Of a stretch of 10,489 bases of DNA, positions 4,730 through 10,489 are shown in pieces; within the stretch, counting starts at the first letter, position 1, and each line of letters opens with the position of its first letter. The notes beneath the pieces were generated by a model, which saw nothing but the letters and a program-made list of their open reading frames with translations, ran no database searches and had not been told where the DNA came from. A program made the translations under genes and the position numbers. Source of the DNA: Anaerolineales bacterium (GTDB lineage: Bacteria > Chloroflexota > Anaerolineae > Anaerolineales > Villigracilaceae); contig JAOZOM010000053.1 of NCBI GenBank assembly GCA_029933275.1, positions 1-10,489 on the forward strand, given 5' to 3'.

Positions 4730-7033
4730 CTACTCCCCTTGAATCTCATCCAACAAAAAACTTTCTTCGCATTTTATGCACTGTGCCTCGCGCTTATTTG
4801 AAACCACCAATAAACCGCCACATTTCGGACAAGGTTCAGGGATAGGTCTCTTCCACGAAGTAAATTCGCAATTGGGATAATTCGCGCATCCATAAAAAAC
4901 GCGTTTTTTGCGCGTTTTACGCTTGATTAAATCGCCGCCATCTAAAGGACAGGCGATGCCAATTTTCTCTAGCCAGGGTTCGGTATAACGACATTTTGGA
5001 AAATCACTACACGAAATAAATTTCCCGAAACGTCCAAAACGGATGACGAGATCGTGCCCGCATTTTGGGCAGGCTCGTCCCACTTTTTCCGGTTCGCGTT
5101 TCGTAGTTGGGATTTCTTTCTTTGCATACTCCAACTCTTTAGCAAAAGGGGTATAAAAATCGCGGATAACATTCACCCACTCTTCTTCGCCCAACGCAAC
5201 TTTATCTAAATTATTCTCCATCCGAACCGTAAAGCTCAAATCCACGATGTCGGGGAAGTATTTCACCAGCAAATCGTTGACTATTTCGCCCGTTTCAGTG
5301 GGAACAAGTCGCTTATCCACGCGATCCACATAGCCGCGGGTTTGGATTGTGGATAGAGTCGGGGCATAAGTTGAGGGTCGCCCAATCCCATTTTCCTCCA
5401 ACGCCTGCACCAAAGATGCCTCGCTATAACGCGGCGGCGGTTGAGTAAAATGCTGCTTCGGATCCAATCGCACTAATTCCTGCGCCTGCCCCTCTACCAA
5501 ACCAGTCGGGATGTTAACGCTCTCATCCCCATTTTTACCCTTCTTTTTATTCAAATTGCGTTTATCGGCATAAACCGCTAAAAATCCCGCAAATCTGAGC
5601 GAAGAACCCGTTGCACGCAAAAGATACTCATGCGCCTTCGTTTTTGCCAACACTTCTACTTGCAAAGTATCATAAATCGCCGCAACCATCTGGGATGCAA
5701 TAAATCGCTGCCAAATCAGGCGGTAGAGTTTAAATTGACCGGCATTCAGATAGTCTTTGATTTTTTCAGGGGAACGCATGGCGGATGTGGGACGAATCGC
5801 CTCGTGCGCCTCTTGTGCGCCTTTCGCTCGTGTTTTATGCTTGGGTGGCGTTGCCGGGATATAGTCTGCCCCAAAACGCGCCGTGACATAACTACGCGCT
5901 TCTGCAACAGCCGAATCGGCGATATGGATAGAATCGGTTCGCATATAGGTAATCAAACCTGTGCCACCACCTTCTCCCACATCCACGCCTTCGTAGAGGG
6001 ATTGAGCGAGAGCCATCGTCCGCTTGGCAGTAAAGCCGAGCCGCCGAGAAGCATCCTGCTGGAGAGTCGAGGTGATAAAGGGAGCGGGAGCCTTACGCCG
6101 CCGTTCTCCGCGTTTAATTTTCTTGATTGTATACGCGGCTCTTTCCATATCTACGAGAATCGGCTTAACGATTTCTTCGTTCGGCAAACTCGGTTCTTCT
6201 CCGTCAATTCGCGCTAATTTCGCTATAAGGGTAGATTTCAAGCCATCCGGTTTTAGCTCGGCAGCAATCGTCCAATACTCGACCGGATCAAACGCGTCAA
6301 TCTCGCGTTCTCGCTCCACCACCAGCCGCAATGCAACCGACTGCACACGTCCCGCCGAAAGCCTACCGCGTACTTTTTCCCATAAAATCGGGCTAATCCC
6401 ATAACCAACGAGACGATCTAAAATCCGCCGCCCCTGTTGAGCATTAACCAAATCCATATTGATTTCACGCGGCGAAGAAAATGCTTCTGCGATTGCCGAT
6501 TCTGTAATTTCATGAAAAACAACACGCCGCGCTCGTTCCGGTTCAATTTCTGCGGCTTCCAATAAATGCCAAGCAATCGCCTCTCCTTCGCGATCAAGAT
6601 CGGTGGCGAGATAAACTTCTTCGGCTGTTCTAGCAATTTTCTTTAATTCCTTAACGATTGGGCGTTTATCATTTGGAACGCGATATTTCGGCGTGAAATT
6701 ATTTTCAACATCTACCGAAAGTTGTGAGCGCAATAAATCACGAACATGCCCAACCGAGGCTTTGACGGTATAACCGCGTCCCAAAAAGCGCCCCACCGTG
6801 CGTGCTTTTGCGGGAGATTCGACAATTACTAATTTGCCCTTGCGTTTTCGCTCGCGTTTGACCTTCGGTGGCGGGATTAAGCCCTCATGCGCGTCCGTAC
6901 GTCCCGTGCGGTACATTTTCGTTCCGCAAACTGGGCATACGCCGCGTGTGACTGGCGCACCAATTTTATTAAAAGTCGCTTCTGGCTCAGATACTTCTCT
7001 TTTAGTCTTACATTTCATACAGTAGGCTTCCAA
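4730..7033 (-). CDS. topA: DNA topoisomerase I with extra N-terminal zinc ribbon
   Basis: This is a type IA topoisomerase of 767 residues that relaxes negative supercoils through a transient 5'-phosphotyrosine break. Residues 4-43 form a zinc-ribbon-like module (Cys5, Cys8, Cys33, Cys36) resembling the small domain DUF5679; this is not part of standard TopA. The TOPRIM domain follows (KLVIVESPAKA 67-77, Glu72; DLDREGE 145-151). Next are SAGRVQSVALRL (226-237) and the catalytic motif GLITYMRTDS with Tyr363. The tail has three zinc-finger modules: C655/C658/C675/C681; C695/C716/C722, where the fourth ligand position is Asp698; and C735/C738/C752/C755. The start is TTG at 7033, preceded by AGGAGG at 5-nt spacing. 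The next ATG (codon 6) would remove Cys5. The Shine-Dalgarno sequence overlaps the stop codon of the nucleotidyltransferase gene, implying translational coupling. Confidence 0.96.
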   Translation of the reverse strand: MEAYCMKCKTKREVSEPEATFNKIGAPVTRGVCPVCGTKMYRTGRTDAHEGLIPPPKVKRERKRKGKLVIVESPAKARTVGRFLGRGYTVKASVGHVRDLLRSQLSVDVENNFTPKYRVPNDKRPIVKELKKIARTAEEVYLATDLDREGEAIAWHLLEAAEIEPERARRVVFHEITESAIAEAFSSPREINMDLVNAQQGRRILDRLVGYGISPILWEKVRGRLSAGRVQSVALRLVVEREREIDAFDPVEYWTIAAELKPDGLKSTLIAKLARIDGEEPSLPNEEIVKPILVDMERAAYTIKKIKRGERRRKAPAPFITSTLQQDASRRLGFTAKRTMALAQSLYEGVDVGEGGGTGLITYMRTDSIHIADSAVAEARSYVTARFGADYIPATPPKHKTRAKGAQEAHEAIRPTSAMRSPEKIKDYLNAGQFKLYRLIWQRFIASQMVAAIYDTLQVEVLAKTKAHEYLLRATGSSLRFAGFLAVYADKRNLNKKKGKNGDESVNIPTGLVEGQAQELVRLDPKQHFTQPPPRYSEASLVQALEENGIGRPSTYAPTLSTIQTRGYVDRVDKRLVPTETGEIVNDLLVKYFPDIVDLSFTVRMENNLDKVALGEEEWVNVIRDFYTPFAKELEYAKKEIPTTKREPEKVGRACPKCGHDLVIRFGRFGKFISCSDFPKCRYTEPWLEKIGIACPLDGGDLIKRKTRKKRVFYGCANYPNCEFTSWKRPIPEPCPKCGGLLVVSNKREAQCIKCEESFLLDEIQGE

Positions 7034-7045
7034 AATATCCTCCTA
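7034..7045 (-). promoter_or_regulatory. topA: Strong Shine-Dalgarno sequence overlapping the manC stop, deciding the topA TTG start
   Basis: Minus strand AGGAGG (7044-7039) lies 5 nt before TTG (7033-7031), and its first two bases are the last two of the TAG stop (7045-7043) of the upstream gene. It is the best ribosome binding site in the window. It supports the TTG start and coupling of topA translation to the gene before it. Confidence 0.85.
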
Positions 7046-8143
7046 CAGATAATCTTTTCGGTTTTCTTTTTTAAATTTTTCTACAATTTTACGCACATCT
7101 TGGGCTTGTTCACGCCGTGCAATCAGCAAAACATCGCCGCTATCTACGATGACCAAATCGTCTACGCCAATGGTTACAATTAAGCGTTTTTCACCTTCCC
7201 CATAAACGAGCGTATTACGTGTATCTTCTGCAATCGCTTCGCCGTTCAAAAAGATATTTCCTTGTTTGTCGCTCGGCAAAACAACGTCAAAAAGCGAATC
7301 CCATGAGCCAACATCGCTCCAGTCCAAGCCGCTGGCGGGCAGAACAGCCACTTTTTCGGCATTTTCCATGATGCCGTAGTCAATCGTCTCCGATGCAAGG
7401 GGCAACCATAAAGTTTGGATAACGGAAGCAAGCTCAGGACTTGCGAGCGCAGCAGAGATCTCATCCAAAACAGATTTAAGCTTGGGCATCTGCCGCTCAA
7501 TTTCGGATAAGATGACTTGCGTCCGCCAAATAAACATCCCTGAGTTCCAGGAATATCCGCCCCGAACGCTCATCTCGTAGGCTTCCTCTTTTTGCGGCTT
7601 TTCTTTGAAGCGTTTTACTTGATAAACGGGATAATCGAAACTTTCGGGTAATCTTTCGCCGCGCTGGATATAGCCGTAGCCCGTAGCAGGGAATGTGGGG
7701 GTGATGCCGAGCGTAACGAGGTGACCTTGCTCGGCAACTTTGACCGCTGTGCGGAGAAGATGGTAAAAAAGATCGCGATTGCGAATGAAATGATCGGCAG
7801 GGAAGAGAGCCATAACCGCTTCAGGATCACGGTGATGCAAAACAGTTGCCGCTAAGCCAACCACAGAAGCGGTACCGCGCGGTGCGGGTTCAAGTAAGAA
7901 ATTCTCTTCGGGCAATTCAGGTGCTTGCGCCTTGAGCATTTCGGCTTGTTCCGCGATAGTGACGACTAAAATCCTTTCAGGAGGCAAAAATCCTTTCAGG
8001 CGATCCACCGTGGTCTGAAAGAGCGTTTTTTTGCCAATCAACTTTAGAGCTTGCTTGGGTGTTTCTCGACGGGAGAGGGGCCAGAGCCTTGTCCCGCCGC
8101 CGCCAGCCATGATAACGGCGTAGGTATGGGGTGAAGTGGTCAT
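7043..8143 (-). CDS. manC: Mannose-1-phosphate guanylyltransferase-type nucleotidyltransferase
   Basis: This 366-residue sugar-phosphate nucleotidyltransferase most resembles GTP:mannose-1-phosphate guanylyltransferases, which make GDP-mannose for cell-surface glycans and glycoproteins in the cytoplasm. The N-terminal signature VIMAGGGGTRLWPLSR (10-25) with PKQ (29-31) binds the nucleotide. FPADH (114-118) holds a metal-binding Asp. GYGYI (155-159), RFKEKP (178-183), WNSGMFIW (199-206), SETIDYGIME (251-260) and DWSDVGSW (274-281) are typical of this branch. The C-terminal 80 or so residues form the usual beta-helix-like tail, with no phosphomannose isomerase fusion. The ATG at 8143 begins 11 nt after the dprA stop and has no Shine-Dalgarno sequence; it is the only sensible start before the nucleotide-binding loop. 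Its place between dprA and topA is unusual. Exact nucleotide and sugar specificity is inferred from motifs. Confidence 0.9.
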   Translation of the reverse strand: MTTSPHTYAVIMAGGGGTRLWPLSRRETPKQALKLIGKKTLFQTTVDRLKGFLPPERILVVTIAEQAEMLKAQAPELPEENFLLEPAPRGTASVVGLAATVLHHRDPEAVMALFPADHFIRNRDLFYHLLRTAVKVAEQGHLVTLGITPTFPATGYGYIQRGERLPESFDYPVYQVKRFKEKPQKEEAYEMSVRGGYSWNSGMFIWRTQVILSEIERQMPKLKSVLDEISAALASPELASVIQTLWLPLASETIDYGIMENAEKVAVLPASGLDWSDVGSWDSLFDVVLPSDKQGNIFLNGEAIAEDTRNTLVYGEGEKRLIVTIGVDDLVIVDSGDVLLIARREQAQDVRKIVEKFKKENRKDYL

Positions 8144-8154
8144 AGTTTTTAGTT

Positions 8155-9267
8155 TTACGAGTCCGTTTTATATTCGCCCTGCATCTCACGCATGGTGACA
8201 TAATGCATTCCACCAACATGGCGAACCATGCCTTTTAGCTCCATCATCACAAGAGTAGAGGATACTTTTTCGACCGCCAATCCCGTTTTTTCACGGATTT
8301 CGTCTACATGGATTGGCTCGTGTGTGAGCGCATCTAAAAGTTGGGATTCGGTTGCGTCTGCGGGCAGGATTTGGCGAGCGGCACGATGCTCGGTAACACG
8401 CGTTAGGTCGAGAATTTCGAGGATATCGCGTGGATTAAGTAGCGGATGTGCGCCCTGTTGAATAAGACGATTAGGTCCTTTGCTCTGTGGAGCGAAGATA
8501 TTGCCGGGGAGCGCAAAAATTTCTCGTCCTTGCTCAAGAGCAAAATTCGCGGTAATTAATGCACCGCTGGTTTCTCCCGCTTCGATGACAATGGTTGCCA
8601 TCGAAAGACCGGAGATGATGCGGTTACGCGGCGGGAAGTTTGAGCCTTCGGGCGGTGTATCGGGGGCGTAATCGCTGATAATCGCGCCTGTTTTGGCAAT
8701 TTGTTCTGCTAAGGTACGATGTTCGGGCGGATAAATCCGATTGACGCCTGAGCCGAGAACGGCGAGGGTGCGTCCACCCGCTTTGAGAGCAGCTTTGTGG
8801 GCAATTCCGTCTACACCGCGTGCGAGTCCACTGACGATGGTGACTCCGTTTTGAGCGAGAAAGGTGGCTACCTCTTCCGTCACTTGCTGACCATAGGAAG
8901 TGACTCGGCGAGTCCCGACTATGGCAACCGCCCACGCATCTTCTTCGAGAAAATCGCCGCGTAGATAAAGAATAGGCGGCGGTTGAGCAATCTCTCGGAG
9001 ACGGGCGGGGTAATCGGCATCGTCCCACGTCATCACGCGGATATTCTTTGCCGCGATTTCGTTCCAGAGGGTATCTACATCTACTTTGCTGCGGGTGTCT
9101 ACAAAATTTTCGATAATTCTCTTGCTAAGCCCCGCAGTGCGCAAATCAGCGGGCGTTGCCCCCCATGCACTTTTCGCATCGCCGAAGGTTTCGAGCAAAG
9201 CCTTTAAACGGACAGCCCCGATCCCTTTGACAAGGTTAATGGCAATCCAATAAGGCTTATCGTTCAT
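8155..9267 (-). CDS. dprA: DNA-processing protein DprA
   Basis: DprA (Smf) binds incoming single-stranded DNA during natural transformation and loads RecA onto it; it is also widespread in species not known to be competent. The 370-residue protein has an N-terminal helical HhH/SAM-like region (about 1-65, with VKGIGAVRLKALLETFG). The Rossmann core follows (about 80-285): AIVGTRRVTSYG (115-126), SGLARGVDGIAHKAAL (146-161), LGSGVNRIYPPEH (171-183), GSNFPPRNRIISGLS (208-222), VIEAGETSGALITANFALEQGR (227-248) and FALPGNI (251-257). A C-terminal winged-helix DML1-like domain (about 303-360) completes the family layout. The ATG at 9267 begins 8 nt after the rimM stop without a Shine-Dalgarno sequence, so re-initiation or coupling is likely. 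The protein is full length with no missing motif. Confidence 0.96.
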   Translation of the reverse strand: MNDKPYWIAINLVKGIGAVRLKALLETFGDAKSAWGATPADLRTAGLSKRIIENFVDTRSKVDVDTLWNEIAAKNIRVMTWDDADYPARLREIAQPPPILYLRGDFLEEDAWAVAIVGTRRVTSYGQQVTEEVATFLAQNGVTIVSGLARGVDGIAHKAALKAGGRTLAVLGSGVNRIYPPEHRTLAEQIAKTGAIISDYAPDTPPEGSNFPPRNRIISGLSMATIVIEAGETSGALITANFALEQGREIFALPGNIFAPQSKGPNRLIQQGAHPLLNPRDILEILDLTRVTEHRAARQILPADATESQLLDALTHEPIHVDEIREKTGLAVEKVSSTLVMMELKGMVRHVGGMHYVTMREMQGEYKTDS

Positions 9268-9275
9268 GTGGTAGT

Positions 9276-9833
9276 TTAGACTAAGCCGGGGAGCAGAAAA
9301 ACGTTCATTTTTCCCTCAGCAAGTTCAACGTCAAGGACGACTTCGGGAATGGCGGGGAGCAAAATTTCGCGTCCGGATTCAGATCTCACTAAATAGACAT
9401 CGTTCGCGCCGGTTTTAATAATTTCTTTAAGCTCGCCTAAGACCTCGCCTGTTTTTTCCTCGATGACTTCCAATCCGATTAATTGGTAATCGTAAAACTC
9501 TCCATCGGGAAGCACGGGCAAATCAACGATATTGGCGTAGACGTAATGATTGCGAAAACGCCCAATTTCATCTCGATCGTTGATGCCTTCAAAAGAGAGC
9601 AAAAGTCCCTGGTTATGTTGGCGGCGTGTAGCAATAGTGAGAGAAATATGCTCTTTACCGACATAAAACATAGCACCCGCACTAAATTGCTCCGGGTGAT
9701 TGGTTTGGATTTCCAGCATAATCTCACCGCGCACGCCATGCGGACGGCGAAGAAATCCGACTGCTAAATATACAGGCTCACCTTTGGATGGTGAGCCTGC
9801 TGTGGTGTTTTTTACGTGTTGCGCTGCTGCCAT
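9276..9833 (-). CDS. rimM: Ribosome maturation factor RimM
   Basis: RimM assists maturation of the 30S head by binding ribosomal protein S19 and 16S rRNA. The 185-residue protein has the RimM N-terminal beta-barrel (about 22-105, with VGFLRRPHGVRGEIMLE at 25-41) and the PRC-barrel (about 112-182, with YDYQLIGLEVIEEKTGEVLG, TGANDVYLV and EILLPAIPEVVLDVEL). About 21 residues precede the conserved start and look low-complexity. They are encoded partly by a 10-bp perfect hairpin, but no in-frame alternative start exists between them and the conserved barrel, so the ATG at 9833 is kept. It lies one nucleotide after the khpA stop, which implies tight translational coupling. The order rpsP-khpA-rimM is the classic one; the next gene is dprA rather than trmD. 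Confidence 0.95.
   Translation of the reverse strand: MAAAQHVKNTTAGSPSKGEPVYLAVGFLRRPHGVRGEIMLEIQTNHPEQFSAGAMFYVGKEHISLTIATRRQHNQGLLLSFEGINDRDEIGRFRNHYVYANIVDLPVLPDGEFYDYQLIGLEVIEEKTGEVLGELKEIIKTGANDVYLVRSESGREILLPAIPEVVLDVELAEGKMNVFLLPGLV
9773..9799 (-). other. Perfect 10-bp hairpin inside the rimM leader codons
   Basis: CAGGCTCACC and GGTGAGCCTG flank a 7-nt loop within rimM codons 12-21. In the mRNA it would form a GC-rich hairpin soon after the start codon. On the minus strand it is followed by TATATTTAG, a poor U-tract. On the plus strand a T6 run occurs 8 nt after it. It may slow translation, be a domesticated terminator, or have no role. Confidence 0.6.
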
Positions 9834-9834
9834 T

Positions 9835-10068
9835 TTAGGGATCAGTTACATCGAGGGAGGCTTGCTTACCCTCTCGCTCTGCGGCAACTCGCAATAAGGC
9901 TCGCATGGCATTTGCGACTCTCCCGCGCTTGCCAATCACTCTTCCCATATCATTTTTTGCCACGCTTAGTTCAAGGTCTACACGACGACCAGAGCCGTAT
10001 TCATGGACTTCAACTTCTTCGGGATTATCCACTAAGGAGCGAGCTATATATTCAACTAATTCTTTCAT
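9835..10068 (-). CDS. khpA: KH-domain RNA-binding protein KhpA
   Basis: KhpA is a small single-KH-domain RNA-binding protein; in Gram-positive bacteria it pairs with KhpB/EloR and influences cell elongation and RNA metabolism. The 77-residue protein has about the usual length. The KH GxxG loop is visible as VIGKRGRVANAMRALL (44-59, GKRG at 46-49), after the strand RRVDLELSV (28-36). The ATG at 10068 has a modest Shine-Dalgarno-like AAGGGTG about 6 nt upstream. It lies 71 nt after rpsP and one nucleotide before rimM, matching the conserved ffh-rpsP-khpA-rimM cluster known in many bacteria. Confidence 0.95.
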   Translation of the reverse strand: MKELVEYIARSLVDNPEEVEVHEYGSGRRVDLELSVAKNDMGRVIGKRGRVANAMRALLRVAAEREGKQASLDVTDP

Positions 10069-10089
10069 TTATGACACCCTTTCGCGAAG

Positions 10090-10138
10090 ACGTGAAACGC
10101 AAGTTTATTTTCACGCTTCACGTTTTACGAGTTACGTT
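10090..10138. repeat. Degenerate 7-bp repeats and inverted repeat between rpsP and khpA
   Basis: Four consecutive 7-mers of the form T(C/T)ACGNN occupy 10111-10138 (TCACGCT, TCACGTT, TTACGAG, TTACGTT). An inverted copy, CGTGAAA (10091-10097), can pair with TTTCACG (10109-10115) across an 11-nt loop. The rpsP-khpA transcript would carry this as a weak stem-loop without a U-tract, so it is not a terminator. It looks like a short intergenic heptamer repeat. Confidence 0.5.
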
Positions 10139-10139
10139 T

Positions 10140-10484
10140 TTAGTCTTTACGGGTTTTCGGGTTGACGTTGCGCTCTTCCATCATTTTGGCAGATTCAGCC
10201 ATCAAGACTTCAAGTTCTTCTCCAGCTTTAAAACGTTCATAGCGATCAGAAACGCCTGAGAATCTGAAAATTTGCAAAACAGAATCGCTGGGTTGCGCTC
10301 CATTTTTCAGCCAATGATAAATGCGATCTTCTTTAACTTCAACAGTAGTGGGTTCTGTGCGGGGATTGTAAAATCCTAAAATTTCAAGAAACTTACCATC
10401 ACGGGGGTTTTCTTTCTCTGCGGCAACGATACGATAAGAAGGTTGCCCTTTCATGCCTACGCGGCGTAAACGAATACGAACCAT
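10140..10484 (-). CDS. rpsP: 30S ribosomal protein S16
   Basis: S16 is a small-subunit protein that binds 16S rRNA early in 30S assembly. The 114-residue product opens with MVRIRLRRVGMKGQPSYRIV and continues with DGKFLEILGFYNPRT (29-43) and DRIYHWLKNGAQPSDSV (53-69), the standard S16 core. The C-terminal part beyond about residue 75 is a charged extension (residues 80-114, rich in Lys, Glu and Arg), as in many bacterial homologues. The ATG at 10484 lies only 5 nt from the window end, so its ribosome binding site and any upstream gene (often ffh) cannot be seen. It is the first visible gene of the minus-strand run. Confidence 0.97.
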   Translation of the reverse strand: MVRIRLRRVGMKGQPSYRIVAAEKENPRDGKFLEILGFYNPRTEPTTVEVKEDRIYHWLKNGAQPSDSVLQIFRFSGVSDRYERFKAGEELEVLMAESAKMMEERNVNPKTRKD

Positions 10485-10489
10485 TGGAT

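Noticed and set aside
5630..6217. Long plus-strand open frame inside topA
   Set aside because: It is fully antisense to the conserved topA coding sequence and shows no recognisable domain.
8624..9028. 134-codon minus-strand frame inside dprA
   Set aside because: It is a frame-shifted shadow of dprA with an arginine- and serine-rich composition, and all dprA motifs are in the main frame.
1..10489. tRNA, rRNA, CRISPR array or insertion sequence
   Set aside because: No cloverleaf-like, rRNA-like, regularly spaced repeat or transposase sequence was recognised on either strand.

Overview
This window looks like ordinary chromosomal DNA of a Chloroflexota bacterium, most likely an Anaerolineae-type lineage. 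The assignment is an inference from gene content. It rests on a membrane-anchored baseplate J-like protein next to ruvX and mltG, an MltG with the C-terminal signature I associate with this phylum, and a topoisomerase I carrying an extra N-terminal zinc ribbon. No phage, plasmid, insertion sequence, CRISPR array, tRNA or rRNA is visible. All complete genes read through without frameshifts.

Layout. (1) Positions 1-227, minus strand: the 5' end of tyrS, cut by the window edge. (2) Positions 304-807, minus strand: a small two-helix membrane protein with a PH-like tail. It ends in three consecutive Tyr codons and is followed by a terminator hairpin and a competing upstream hairpin, both just ahead of tyrS. 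(3) Positions 808-936: a divergent promoter region with two TATAAT boxes, each only 7-8 nt from an ATG, which suggests leaderless mRNAs, plus a 20-bp operator-like inverted repeat. (4) Positions 937-4664, plus strand: baseplate J-like protein, ruvX, mltG and a SAM methyltransferase, spaced by short gaps that carry degenerate repeats and a perfect 32-bp palindrome. (5) Positions 4681-4718: a strong terminator between the converging units. (6) Positions 4730-10484, minus strand: a compact run read as rpsP, khpA, rimM, dprA, manC-like nucleotidyltransferase and topA. Gaps are about 1-12 nt, except for 71 nt between rpsP and khpA.

How the genes fit together. The minus-strand run joins the ribosome-maturation trio rpsP-khpA-rimM to DNA-handling genes (dprA, topA), with a sugar-nucleotide gene inserted between dprA and topA. 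The plus-strand run joins DNA/rRNA processing (ruvX) to envelope work (mltG and the membrane-anchored baseplate J-like protein).

No clearly new multi-gene system is visible. The most interesting signals are a possible ribosome-mediated attenuator for tyrS, built from the Tyr-Tyr-Tyr end of the upstream gene; the divergent leaderless promoter pair; the membrane-anchored baseplate J-like protein outside any phage context; and the extra zinc ribbon on TopA.
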